A stretch of 64,000 nucleotides of DNA from Calliopsis andreniformis (Eukaryota; Arthropoda; Insecta; Hymenoptera; Andrenidae), in the NCBI RefSeq assembly GCF_051401765.1, contig NW_027480423.1:7812001-7876000 (forward strand). The letters are read 5' to 3'. Shown one piece after another: positions 1 through 12,800 of this stretch. Position 1 is the first letter of the stretch, and each line of letters opens with the position of its first letter. The notes under the pieces were generated by a model that saw nothing but the letters and a program-made list of their open reading frames with translations, was not told the DNA's origin and did no database searches. The translations under genes were made by a program, and so were the position numbers.

Positions 1-131
1 ATGGCCATAACTTTTACACTGGTAGCAATTATTCGTTTTATACAATGGAAAAACTGTTCTATTTATTTTGTATTTTATGCTTCTGGCGTTAACTTCTTAG
101 GCCCTAACTATTCGATCTGGTGGAACAACGC

Positions 132-149
132 CCTAGGGTGAAGCCTAGG
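132..149. other. Conserved dyad CCTAG-N8-CTAGG, one example of a per-monomer element
   Basis: In most monomers 'ccctag(a/g)gtgaagcctagg' forms two 5-bp inverted arms (CCTAG and CTAGG) around an 8-bp spacer. The right arm overlaps the palindrome CCTAGG. In monomers reading 'ccctaggg' the left arm is itself an 8-bp palindrome (here 131-138). B-type monomers read 'cctcagagttaagtctagg' and lose the left arm. The element sits in the GC-richer part of the monomer, just before the monomer boundary. Whether it binds anything or forms a cruciform is unknown. Confidence 0.6.
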
Positions 150-493
150 TTGCGCGGAACGTAGAAATGACCATAACTTTTACACTGGTAGCAATTATTC
201 GTTTTATACAAAGGAAAAACTGTTCTATTTATTTTGTATTTTATGGTTCGGGCGTTGACTTCTAAGGACCTAACTATTCGATCTGGTGGAGCAACGCCCT
301 AGAGTGAAGCCTAGGTTTCCCGGAACGCAGAAATGACCATTACCTTCAAACAGTTTGCAATTATTTTCTTTTATACGATGAAAAAGCTGTTGTATTTATA
401 TCGTATTTTATGCTTCTGGCGTTGACTTCTATGGACCTAGCTATTCGATCTAGTGGAGCAACGCCCTAGAGTGAAGCCTAGGTTGCCCGGAAC

Positions 494-825
494 GTAGAAA
501 TGACCATCACTTTCAAACTGGTTGCAATTAATCCTGTTATACGATGGAAAAACTGTTGTATTTTTATTGCATTTTATGCTTCGGGCGTTGACTTCTAAGG
601 CCCTAACTATTCAACCTGTTGGAGCAACGCCCTAGAGTGAAGCCTAGGTTGCTCGGAATGTAGAAATGACCATAACTTTCACACTGGTTGCAATTATTCG
701 TTTTATACGATGGAAAAACTGTTGTATTTATATTGTATTTTATGCTTCTGGCGTTCACTTCTTAGGCCCTAACTATTCGATCTGGTGGAACAACACCCTA
801 GGGTGAAGCCTAGGTTGCCCGGAAC
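494..825 (+). repeat. Two-monomer block present in HOR-A copies 1 and 3, deleted from copy 2
   Basis: These 332 bp recur at 15,265-15,596, but copy 2 runs straight from the monomer before to the monomer after, near 7,298. The block starts and ends at gtagaaatgacca, which also flanks the deletion, as expected for exchange between misaligned monomers. Copies 1 and 3 share the ancestral state here, so copy 2 is the one that lost it. Confidence 0.85.
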
Positions 826-831
826 GTAGAA

Positions 832-1104
832 ATGACCATAACTTTTACACTGGGAGCAATTATTCGTTTTATACAATGGAAAAACTGTTGTATGTATATT
901 GTATTTTATGCTTCTGGCGTTGACTTCTTAGGCCCTAACTATTCGATCTGGTTGAGCAATGCCTCCGAGTTAAGTCTAGGATGCCCGAAACGCCGAAATG
1001 ATCATTACTTTCACGCTTGTTGCAATTATTCCTGTTATACGATGAAAAGACCGTTTTATTTTTATTGTATTTTATGCTTCAGGCGTAGGCTTCTAAGGCC
1101 GTAG
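832..1104 (+). repeat. A'-B dimer with incidental 90-codon open frame (12 copies in window)
   Basis: The dimer pairs an A-type monomer starting 'atgaccataacttttacac' with a B-type monomer marked by 'gagttaagtctaggatgc' and 'cgaaatgatcattac'. Copies start at 832, 7,305, 15,603, 50,610, 55,756, 56,420, 57,748, 58,578, 59,574, 61,732, 62,562 and 63,724. The frame stays open because the B-type has 'gagtta' where the A-type has 'gagtga', an in-frame stop. It ends in the next monomer at 'ccgtag'. I do not call it a gene: it is a by-product of one substitution in a noncoding repeat, with no promoter or codon signal. It is a useful landmark for array history. Confidence 0.8.
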
Positions 1105-1814
1105 CTATTGGATATGGTGGAGCACCGCCCTAGAGTGAAGCCTAGGTTGCTCGGAATGTAGAAATGACCATAACTTTCACACTGGTTGCTATTATTCGTT
1201 TTATACGATGGAAAAACTGTTATATTTATATTGTATTTTAGATTCTGGCCTTGACTTCTGAGGCCGTTGCTATTCGATGTGGTCGAAGAACGCCATAGAG
1301 TGAAGCCTAGGTAGCACGGATCGTAGAAATGTCCATATCTTTCACACTGTTTGCAATTTTTCGTTTTATACGATGGAAAAACTGTTTTAATTATTTTGTA
1401 TTTTATGCCTCTGTCGTTGACTTCTAATGCCCTATCTGTTTGATCTGGTGGAGCATCGCCGTAGAGTGAAGCCTAGGTTGCCCGGAACGTAGAAATGACC
1501 ATAACTTTCACACTGGTTGCAATTGTTTGTTTTATACGATGGAAAAGCTGTTGTATTTATATCGTATTTTATGCTTCTGGCGTTGACTTCTGAGGCCGTT
1601 GCTATTCGATGTGGTGGAAGAACGCCATAGAGGGAAGCCTAGGTAGCCCGGATCGTAGAATTGTTCATATCATTCACACTGGTTGCAATTATTCGTTTTA
1701 TACGATGGAATAACTGTTTTATTTATTTTGTATTTTATGCTTCGGGCGTTGACTTCTAAGGCCCTAACTATTCGATCTAGTGGAGCAACGCCCTAGAGTG
1801 CAGCCTAGGTTGCC

Positions 1815-1980
1815 CGAAACGCCGAAATGATCATTACTTTCACGCGTGTTGCAATTATTCCTGTTATAGGATGGAAAGAGTGTTGTGTTTTTATTGTATT
1901 TTATACTTCAGGCGCTGACTTCTGAGGCCGTAGCTATCCGATGTGGTGGAAGAACGCCATACAGTCAAGCCTAGGTTGCC
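1815..1980 (+). repeat. Chimeric monomer at a 332-bp deletion junction
   Basis: The left part ('ggatggaaagagtgttgtg') matches 9,172-9,190 in copy 2. The right part ('gctgacttctgaggccgtag', later 'tatccgatgtgg' and 'cagtcaag') matches 9,548-9,600 in copy 2. In copy 2 these lie two monomers further apart. The switch falls between 1,887 and 1,915, a stretch identical in both parents. Offsets to copy 2 change from 7,302 before the join to 7,634 after it, exactly 332 bp. This is a sequence-level record of a two-monomer deletion by homologous exchange. Confidence 0.85.
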
Positions 1981-3777
1981 CGGAACGTAGAAATGACCAT
2001 GACTTTCACACTGGTTGCAATTATTTGTTCTATACGATGGAAAAGCTGTTGTATTTATATCGTATTTTATGCTTCGGGCGTTGACTTCTAAGGCCCTAAC
2101 TATTCGATCTAGTGGAGCAACGCCCTAGAGTGCAGCCTAGGTTGCCCGGAACGTAGAAATGACCATAACTTTCACACTGGTAGCAATTATTCGTTTTATA
2201 CGATGGAAAAACTGTTCTATTTATTTTGTATTTTATGCTTCGGGCGTTGACTTCTATGGCCCTAACTATTCGATCTGGTAGAGCAACGCCCTAGAGTGAA
2301 GCCTAGGATGCCCGGTACGTAGAAATGACCATAAGTTTCATACTGGTTGCAATTATTCCTTTTATACGATGGAAAAGCTGTTGTATTTATATCGTATTTT
2401 ATGCTTCTGGCGTTGACTTCTAAGGACCTAACCATTCGGTCTGGTGGAGCAACGCCCTAGAGTGAAGCCTAGGTTGCTCGGACTGTAGAAATGACCATAA
2501 CTTTCACACTGGTTGCAATTATTCGTTTTATACGATGGAAAAACTGTTGCATCTTTATCGTATTTTGTGCTTCTGGCGTTGACTTCTTAGGCCGTAACTA
2601 TTCGATCTGGTGGAGCACCGCCCTGGAGTGAAACCTAGGTTGCCCGGAACGTAGAAATGACCACTACTATCACACTGGTTGCAAATCAATCCTGCTATAC
2701 GATGGAAAAGCTGTTGTATTTTTATTGCATTTTATGCTTCGGGTATTGACTTCTAAGGCCCTAGCTATTCAATCTGTTCGAGCAACGCCCTAGGGTGAAG
2801 CCTAGGTTGCCCGGAACGTAGAAATGACCATAACCTTCACACTGGTTGCAATTATTCGTTTTATAGGATGGAATAGCTGTTGGATTTATATTGTATTTTA
2901 TGCTTCTGGCGTTGACTTCTTAGGCTCTAACTATTCCATCTGGTGGAACAACGCCCTAGGGTGAAGTCTAGGTTGCCCGGAAAGTAGAAATGACCATAAC
3001 TTTCACACTGGTAGCAATTATTCGTTTTATACGATGGAAAAACTATTCTATTTATTTTACATTTTATGCTTCGGGCGTTGACTTCTGAGGCCCTAACCAT
3101 TCGATCTGGTGGAGCAACGCCCTAGAGTGAAGCCTAGGTTGCCCGGTACGTAGAAATCACCATCACTATCAAACTGGTTGCAATTATTTGTTCTATACGA
3201 TGGAAAAGCTGTTGTATTTATATCGTATTTTATGCTTCTGGCGTTGACTTCTTAGGTCCTAACTATTCCATCTGGTGGAACAACGCCCTAGGGTGAAGCC
3301 TGGGTTGCCCGGAAAGTAGAAATGACCATAACTTTCATACTGATTGCAATTATTCGTTTTATACGATGGAAAAGGTGTTGCATTTTTATAGTATTTTATG
3401 ATTCTGGCGTTGACTTCTAAGGTCCTAGCTATTCGACCTCGCGGGGCAACGTTCAAGAGTGAAGCGTATGCTGCCCGAAACGTAGAAATGACCGTTACTT
3501 TCACACTGGTTACAATTATTCTTTTTATACGATGGAAAGACTGTTGTATTTTTATTGTATTTTATGCGTCTGGAGTTGCTTTCTAAGGCCCTACCTATTC
3601 GACCTGGTGGTGCAATGCCCTAGAGTGAAGCCTAGGCTGCACGGAACGTCGAAATGCCCATTACTTTCACACTGGTTGCAATATTCCTGTTATACGATGG
3701 ACAAACTGTTGGATTTTTCTGTACTTTATGCTTCTGGCGTTGACTGCTAAGGCCCTTTGTATTCGATCTGGTTGAGC

Positions 3778-4460
3778 AATGCCTCACAGTTAAGCCTAGG
3801 ATGCCCGAAACGTTGAAATGATCATTACTGTCACACTGGTTGCAATTATTCATGCTATACGATGGAAAAACTGTTGCATTTCTATTGTGCCTTATGCTTC
3901 TGGCGTTGACATCTTAGGCCCTAACTATTCGATCTTCGGGGGCAGCGTCCAAGAGTGAAGCGTATGTTGCCCGAAACGTAGAAATGACCACTACATTCGC
4001 ACTGGATGCAATTATTCCTGTTATACGATGGACAAACTGTTCCATTTTTATTGTACTTTATGTTTCTGGCGTTGACTTCTAACGCCCTACGTATTCGAAA
4101 TGGTGGAGCAGTGCCTCACAGTTAAACCTAGGATGACCGAAACGTCGAAATGATCATTACTTTCACACTGATTGCAATTATTCATGCTATACGATGGAAA
4201 AACTGTTGCATTTCTATTGTACCTTATGCTTCTGGCGTTGACTTCTTAGGCCCTAACTATTCGATCTTGGGGGGCAGCGTCCAAGAGTGAAGCGTATGTT
4301 GCCCGAAACGTAGAAACGACCACTGCATTCGCACTGGATGCAATTATTCCTGTTATACGATGGACAAACTGTTGCATTTTTATTGTACTTTATGCTTCTG
4401 GCGTTGACTTCTAAGGCCCTACGTATTCGATCTGGTGAAGCAATACCTCACAGTTAAATC
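3778..4460 (+). repeat. Tandem two-monomer (332 bp) duplication within HOR-A
   Basis: The B-type motif 'cctcacagttaa' appears at about 3,781, 4,113 and 4,443, alternating with a monomer carrying 'ggcagcgtccaagagtgaag' at about 3,941 and 4,273. The dimer is therefore repeated at 332-bp spacing. Copy 2 has the same arrangement at about 11,412-12,094. Copy 3 has one dimer fewer (offset drops from 6,639 to 6,307 between 17,671 and 18,588). It is a local dimeric sub-repeat nested inside the large HOR. Confidence 0.8.
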
Positions 4461-6885
4461 TAGGATGCCCGAAACGCCGAAATGATCATTACTTTCACAC
4501 TGATTGCAATTATTCATGCTATATGAAGGAAAAACTGTTGTACTTTTATTGTATTTTATGCTTTGGGCGTTGACTTCTAAGGCCCTAGCAATTCGATCTG
4601 GTGGAACAACGCCCTAGTGCGAAGCCTAGTGTGCCCGGAACGTAGAAATGGCCATTACTTTCACACTGGTTGCAATTATTCGTTTTATACGATGGAAAAA
4701 CTGTTGTATCTATATCGTATTTTATGCTTCTGGCGTTGACTTCTAAGCCCCTAACTATTCGATCTAGTGGAGCAACGCCCTAGAATGAAGCCTATGTTGC
4801 CCGGAACGTAGAAATGACCATAACCTTAACACTGGTTGCAATTATTCCTGTTATACGATGGAAAAGGTGTTGTATTTATATTGTATTTTATGCCTCTGGC
4901 GTTGACTTCTGTGGCCGTTGCTTTTCGATGTGGTGGAAGAACGCCATAGAGTGAAGCCTAGGTAGCCCGGAACGTAGAAATGTCCATATCTTTCACACTG
5001 TTTGCAATTATTCGTTTTATACGATGGAAAAACTTTTGTACTTATATTGTATTGTATGCTTCTGGCGTTGACTTCTAAGGCCCTAGCTATTCGATTTGGT
5101 GGAGCAACGCCCGAGAGTGGTGCCTAGGTTGCCCGGTACGTAGAAATGACCATTACTTTCACACTGTTTGCAAGTATACATTATATACGATGGAAAATCT
5201 GTTGTATTTATGTTGCATTTTATGCTTCTGGCGTTGACTTCTTAGACCCTAACTATTTGATCTGGTGGTGCACCGCCCTAGAGTGAAGCCTAGGTTGCCC
5301 GGAACGTAGAAAAGACCATTACCTTCACACTGGTTGCAATTATTCCTGTTTTACGATGGAAAAACTGTTGCATCCTTATTGTATTTTATGCTTCTGGCGT
5401 TGATTTCTAAGGCCCTAATTATTCGATCTGGTGGAGCAACGCCCTAGAGTGAAGCCTAGGCTGCCCAGAACGTAGAAATGACCATTACATTCTCACTGGT
5501 TGCAATTATTCGTCTTATACGACGGAAAAGCTGTTGTATTTATATCGTATTTTATGCTTCTGGCGTTGACTTCTTAGGCCCTAACTATTCCATCTGGTGG
5601 AACAACGCCCTTGGGTGAAGCCTAGGGTGCGCCGAACGTAGCAGTGACCATAACTTTCACACTGGTAGCAATTATTCGTTTTATACGATGGAAAAACTGT
5701 TCTATTTATTTTGTATTTTATGCTTCGGGCGTTGACTTCTAAGGCCCTAGCAATTCTAACTGGTCGAGCAACGCCCTAGAGTGAAGCCTATGTTGCCCGG
5801 GACGTAGAAATGACCATAACTTCCACACTGGTTGCAATTATTCGTTTTATACGATGGAAAAGCTGTTGTATTTATATCGTATTTTATGCTTCTGGCGTTG
5901 ACTTCTAAGGACCTCACTATTCGATCTGGTGGAGAAACGCCCCAGAGTGACGCCTAGGTTGCGCGGAACGTAGAAATGACCATAACGTTCACACTGGTAG
6001 CAATTATCCGTTTTATACGATGGAAAAACTGTTTTATTTATTTTGTATTTTATGCTTCTGGCGTTGACTTCTAAGGCCCTAACTATCCGATCTGGTGGAG
6101 CAACGCCCTAGAGTGAGGCCTAGGTTGCCCGGAAAGTAGAAATGACCATCACTATCAAACTGGTTACAAGCATTTGTTTTATGTGATGGAAAAGCTGTTG
6201 TATTTATATCGTATTTTATGCTTCTGGCGTTGACTTCTTAGGACCTAACTATTCCATCTGGTGGAACAACGCCCTAGGGTGAAGCCTAGGTTGCCCGGAA
6301 CGTAGAAATGACCATAACTTTTACACTGGTAGCAATTCTTCGTTTTATAAAATGGAAAAACTGTTCTATTTATTTTGTATTTTATGCTTCGGGCGTTGAC
6401 TTCTAATGCCCTAACTGTTTGGTCTGGTGGAGCAACGCCCTAGAGTGAAGCCTAGGTTGCCCGGAACGTAGAAATGACAATTACTTTCACACTGGTTGCA
6501 ATTATTCGTTTTTTACGATGGAAAAGCTGTTGTATTTATATTGTATTTTATGCCTCTGGCGTTGAGTTCTAAGGCCCTAGCTATTCGATCTAGTGGAGCA
6601 ACGCCCTAGGGTGAAGCCTAGGTTGCCCGGTACGTAGAAATGACTATAACTTTCAAACTGGTTGCAATTAATCCTGTTATACGATGGAAAAACAGATGTA
6701 TTTTTATTGCATTTTATGCTTCGGGTGTTGACTTCTAAGGACCTGACTATTCAATCTGTCGGAGCAACGCCCTAGAGTGAAGCCTAGGTTGCTCGGAATG
6801 TAGAAGTTACCATAGCTTTCACACTGGTTGCAATTATTCGTTTTATACGATGGAAAAACTGTTGTATTTATATTGTATTTTATGC

Positions 6886-9800
6886 TTCTGGCGTTAACTT
6901 CTTAGGCCCTAACTATTCGATCTCGTGGAACAACGCCCTAGGGTGAAGCCTAGGTTGCGCGGAACGTAGAAATGACCATAACTTTTACACTGGTAGCAAT
7001 TATTCGTTTTATACAAAGGAAAAACTGTTCTATTTATTTTGTATTTTATGCTTCGGGCGTTGACTTCTAAGGACCTAACTATTCGATCTGGTGGAGCAAC
7101 GCCCTAGAGTGAAGCCTAGGTTTCCCGGAACGTAGAAATGACCATTACCTTCAAACAGTTTGCAATTATTTTCTTTTATACGATGAAAAAGCTGTTGTAT
7201 TTATATCGTATTTTATGCTTCTGGCGTTGACTTCTATGGACCTAGCTATTCGATCTAGTGGAGCAACGCCCTAGAGTGAAGCCTAGGTTGCCCGGAACGT
7301 AGAAATGACCATAACTTTTACACTGGGAGCAATTATTCGTTTTATACAATGGAAAAACTGTTGTATGTATATTGTATTTTATGCTTCTGGCGTTGACTTC
7401 TTAGGCCCTAACTATTCGATCTGGTTGAGCAATGCCTCCGAGTTAAGTCTAGGATGCCCGAAACGCCGAAATGATCATTACTTTCACGCTTGTTGCAATT
7501 ATTCCTGTTATACGATGAAAAGACCGTTTTATTTTTATTGTATTTTATGCTTCAGGCGTAGGCTTCTAAGGCCGTAGCTATTGGATATGGTGGAGCACCG
7601 CCCTAGAGTGAAGCCTAGGTTGCTCGGAATGTAGAAATGACCATAACTTTCACACTGGTTGCTATTATTCGTTTTATACGATGGAAAAACTGTTATATTT
7701 ATATTGTATTTTAGATTCTGGCCTTGACTTCTGAGGCCGTTGCTATTCGATGTGGTCGAAGAACGCCATAGAGTGATGCCTAGGTAGCACGGATCGTAGA
7801 AATGTCCATATCTTTCACACTGTTTGCAATTTTTCGTTTTATACGATGGAAAAACTGTTTTAATTATTTTGTATTTTATGCCTCTGTCGTTGACTTCTAA
7901 TGCCCTATCTGTTTGATCTGGTGGAGCATCGCCGTAGAGTGAAGCCTAGGTTGCCCGGAACGTAGAAATGACCATAACTTTCACACTGGTTGCAATTGTT
8001 TGTTTTATACGATGGAAAAGCTGTTGTATTTATATCGTATTTTATGCTTCTGGCGTTGACTTCTGAGGCCGTTGCTATTCGATGTGGTGGAAGAACGCCA
8101 TAGAGGGAAGCCTAGGTAGCCCGGATCGTAGAAATGTTCATATCATTCACACTGGTTGCAATTATTCGTTTTATACGATGGAATAACTGTTTTGTTTATT
8201 TTGTATTTTATGCTTCGGGCGTTGACTTCTAAGGCCCTAACTATTCGATCTAGTGGAGCAACGCCCTAGAGTGCAGCCTAGGTTGCCCGAAACGCCGAAA
8301 TGATCATTACTTTCACGCTTGTTGCAATTATTCCTGTTATAGGATGGAAAGAGTGTTGTGTTTTTATTGTATTTTATACTTCAGGCGTTGGCTTCTGAGG
8401 CCGTAGCTATTCGATGTGGTGGAAGAACGCCATACAGTGAAGCCTAGGTTGCCCGGAATGTAGAAATGACCATAACTTTCACACTGGTTGCTATTATTCG
8501 TTTTATACGATGGAAAAACTGTTATATTTATATTGTATTTTAGATTCTGGCCTTGACTTCTGAGGCCGTTGCTATTCGATGTGGTCGAAGAACGCCATAG
8601 AGTGAAGCCTAGGTAGCACGGATCGTAGAAATGTCCATATCTTTCACACTGTTTGCAATTTTTCGTTTTATACGATGGAAAAACTGTTTTAATTATTTTG
8701 TATTTTATGCCTCTGTCGTTGACTTCTAATGCCCTATCTGTTTGATCTGGTGGAGCATCGCCGTAGAGTGAAGCCTAGGTTGCCCGGAACGTAGAAATGA
8801 CCATAACTTTCACACTGGTTGCAATTGTTTGTTTTATACGATGGAAAAGCTGTTGTATTTATATCGTATTTTATGCTTCTGGCGTTGACTTCTGAGGCCG
8901 TTGCTATTCGATGTGGTGGAAGAACGCCATAGAGGGAAGCCTAGGTAGCCCGGATCGTAGAATTGTTCATATCATTCACACTGGTTGCAATTATTCGTTT
9001 TATACGATGGAATAACTGTTTTATTTATTTTGTATTTTATGCTTCGGGCGTTGACTTCTAAGGCCCTAACTATTCGATCTAGTGGAGCAACGCCCTAGAG
9101 TGCAGCCTAGGTTGCCCGAAACGCCGAAATGATCATTACTTTCACGCGTGTTGCAATTATTCCTGTTATAGGATGGAAAGAGTGTTGTGTTTTTATTGTA
9201 TTTTATACTTCAGGCGTTGGCTTCTGAGGCCGTAGCTATTCGATGTGGTGGAAGAACGCCATACAGTGAAGCCTAGGTTGCCCGGAACGTAGAAATGACC
9301 ATTACTTTCACACTGTTTGCAATTATTCCTTTTATACGATGGAAAAGCTGTTGTATTTATATCGTATTTTATGCTTCTGGCGTTGACTTCTAAGGACCTA
9401 ACTGTTTGATCTGGTGGAGCAACGCCCTAGAGTGAAGCCTAGGTTGCGTGGAACGTAGAAATGACCATCCCTTTCACACGGGTTGCAATTATTCCTGTTA
9501 TAGGATGGAAAGACTGTTGTATTTTTATTGTATTTTATACTTCAGGCGCTGACTTCTGAGGCCGTAGCTATCCGATGTGGTGGAAGAACGCCATACAGTC
9601 AAGCCTAGGTTGCCCGGAACGTAGAAATGACCATGACTTTCACACTGGTTGCAATTATTTGTTCTATACGATGGAAAAGCTGTTGTATTTATATCGTATT
9701 TTATGCTTCGGGCGTTGACTTCTAAGGCCCTAACTATTCGATCTAGTGGAGCAACGCCCTAGAGTGCAGCCTAGGTTGCCCGGAACGTAGAAATGACCAT

Positions 9801-12800
9801 AACTTTCACACTGGTAGCAATTATTCGTTTTATACGATGGAAAAACTGTTCTATTTATTTTGTATTTTATGCTTCGGGCGTTGACTTCTATGGCCCTAAC
9901 TATTCGATCTGGTAGAGCAACGCCCTAGAGTGAAGCCTAGGATGCCCGGTACGTAGAAATGACCATAAGTTTCATACTGGTTGCAATTATTCCTTTTATA
10001 CGATGGAAAAGCTGTTGTATTTATATCGTATTTTATGCTTCTGGCGTTGACTTCTAAGGACCTAACCATTCGGTCTGGTGGAGCAACGCCCTAGAGTGAA
10101 GCCTAGGTTGCTCGGACTGTAGAAATGACCATAACTTTCACACTGGTTGCAATTATTCGTTTTATACGATGGAAAAACTGTTGCATCTTTATCGTATTTT
10201 GTGCTTCTGGCGTTGACTTCTTAGGCCGTAACTATTCGATCTGGTGGAGCACCGCCCTGGAGTGAAACCTAGGTTGCCCGGAACGTAGAAATGACCACTA
10301 CTATCACACTGGTTGCAAATCAATCCTGCTATACGATGGAAAAGCTGTTGTATTTTTATTGCATTTTATGCTTCGGGTATTGACTTCTAAGGCCCTAGCT
10401 ATTCAATCTGTTCGAGCAACGCCCTAGGGTGAAGCCTAGGTTGCCCGGAACGTAGAAATGACCATAACCTTCACACTGGTTGCAATTATTCGTTTTATAG
10501 GATGGAATAGCTGTTGGATTTATATTGTATTTTATGCTTCTGGCGTTGACTTCTTAGGCTCTAACTATTCCATCTGGTGGAACAACGCCCTAGGGTGAAG
10601 TCTAGGTTGCCCGGAAAGTAGAAATGACCATAACTTTCACACTGGTAGCAATTATTCGTTTTATACGATGGAAAAACTATTCTATTTATTTTACATTTTA
10701 TGCTTCGGGCGTTGACTTCTGAGGCCCTAACCATTCGATCTGGTGGAGCAACGCCCTAGAGTGAAGCCTAGGTTGCCCGGTACGTAGAAATCACCATCAC
10801 TATCAAACTGGTTGCAATTATTTGTTCTATACGATGGAAAAGCTGTTGTATTTATATCGTATTTTATGCTTCTGGCGTTGACTTCTTAGGTCCTAACTAT
10901 TCCATCTGGTGGAACAACGCCCTAGGGTGAAGCCTGGGTTGCCCGGAAAGTAGAAATGACCATAACTTTCATACTGATTGCAATTATTCGTTTTATACGA
11001 TGGAAAAGGTGTTGCATTTTTATAGTATTTTATGATTCTGGCGTTGACTTCTAAGGTCCTAGCTATTCGACCTCGCGGGGCAACGTTCAAGAGTGAAGCG
11101 TATGCTGCCCGAAACGTAGAAATGACCGTTACTTTCACACTGGTTACAATTATTCTTTTTATACGATGGAAAGACTGTTGTATTTTTATTGTATTTTATG
11201 CGTCTGGAGTTGCTTTCTAAGGCCCTACCTATTCGACCTGGTGGTGCAATGCCCTAGAGTGAAGCCTAGGCTGCACGGAACGTCGAAATGCCCATTACTT
11301 TCACACTGGTTGCAATATTCCTGTTATACGATGGACAAACTGTTGGATTTTTCTGTACTTTATGCTTCTGGCGTTGACTGCTAAGGCCCTTTGTATTCGA
11401 TCTGGTTGAGCAATGCCTCACAGTTAAGCCTAGGATGCCCGAAACGTTGAAATGATCATTACTGTCACACTGGTTGCAATTATTCATGCTATACGATGGA
11501 AAAACTGTTGCATTTCTATTGTGCCTTATGCTTCTGGCGTTGACATCTTAGGCCCTAACTATTCGATCTTCGGGGGCAGCGTCCAAGAGTGAAGCGTATG
11601 TTGCCCGAAACGTAGAAATGACCACTACATTCGCACTGGATGCAATTATTCCTGTTATACGATGGACAAACTGTTCCATTTTTATTGTACTTTATGTTTC
11701 TGGCGTTGACTTCTAACGCCCTACGTATTCGAAATGGTGGAGCAGTGCCTCACAGTTAAACCTAGGATGACCGAAACGTCGAAATGATCATTACTTTCAC
11801 ACTGATTGCAATTATTCATGCTATACGATGGAAAAACTGTTGCATTTCTATTGTACCTTATGCTTCTGGCGTTGACTTCTTAGGCCCTAACTATTCGATC
11901 TTGGGGGGCAGCGTCCAAGAGTGAAGCGTATGTTGCCCGAAACGTAGAAACGACCACTGCATTCGCACTGGATGCAATTATTCCTGTTATACGATGGACA
12001 AACTGTTGCATTTTTATTGTACTTTATGCTTCTGGCGTTGACTTCTAAGGCCCTACGTATTCGATCTGGTGAAGCAATACCTCACAGTTAAATCTAGGAT
12101 GCCCGAAACGCCGAAATGATCATTACTTTCACACTGATTGCAATTATTCATGCTATATGAAGGAAAAACTGTTGTACTTTTATTGTATTTTATGCTTTGG
12201 GCGTTGACTTCTAAGGCCCTAGCAATTCGATCTGGTGGAACAACGCCCTAGTGCGAAGCCTAGTGTGCCCGGAACGTAGAAATGGCCATTACTTTCACAC
12301 TGGTTGCAATTATTCGTTTTATACGATGGAAAAACTGTTGTATCTATATCGTATTTTATGCTTCTGGCGTTGACTTCTAAGCCCCTAACTATTCGATCTA
12401 GTGGAGCAACGCCCTAGAATGAAGCCTATGTTGCCCGGAACGTAGAAATGACCATAACCTTAACACTGGTTGCAATTATTCCTGTTATACGATGGAAAAG
12501 GTGTTGTATTTATATTGTATTTTATGCCTCTGGCGTTGACTTCTGTGGCCGTTGCTTTTCGATGTGGTGGAAGAACGCCATAGAGTGAAGCCTAGGTAGC
12601 CCGGAACGTAGAAATGTCCATATCTTTCACACTGTTTGCAATTATTCGTTTTATACGATGGAAAAACTTTTGTACTTATATTGTATTGTATGCTTCTGGC
12701 GTTGACTTCTAAGGCCCTAGCTATTCGATTTGGTGGAGCAACGCCCGAGAGTGGTGCCTAGGTTGCCCGGTACGTAGAAATGACCATTACTTTCACACTG

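Larger units (their letters stand above)
81..6885 (+). repeat. HOR-A copy 1, about 41 monomers (6,805 bp)
   Basis: The marker 'ttctggcgttaacttctta' at 81 recurs at 6,886 and 14,852, which I use as an arbitrary unit start. Over 3,259-6,340 this copy matches 10,893-13,974 at a constant offset of 7,634 bp. I noted only a couple of substitutions by eye in about 3 kb (for example near 5,386 and 5,461), so identity is near 99.9%. Relative to copy 2 it has the two monomers at 494-825 that copy 2 lacks. It lacks two monomers near 1,887-1,915, lacks two more near 6,350-6,404, and lacks the internal five-monomer duplication of copy 2. Bases 1-80 belong to the preceding unit and resemble 14,274-14,353. 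Confidence 0.9.

Noticed and set aside
980..1000. Possible CENP-B box around 'cccgaaacgccgaaatg' in B-type monomers
   Set aside because: The reverse-strand CENP-B pattern needs CCCG-N2-T-N4-CGAA. Here CGAA falls one base early and the T is an A, so the essential spacing and base are wrong.
832..1104. Open reading frame of 90 codons, and similar 60-102-codon frames on both strands
   Set aside because: All lie inside satellite monomers. The 166-bp period shifts frame each monomer, frames on both strands overlap, and the predicted peptides resemble no family I recognise. They repeat only because the DNA repeats.
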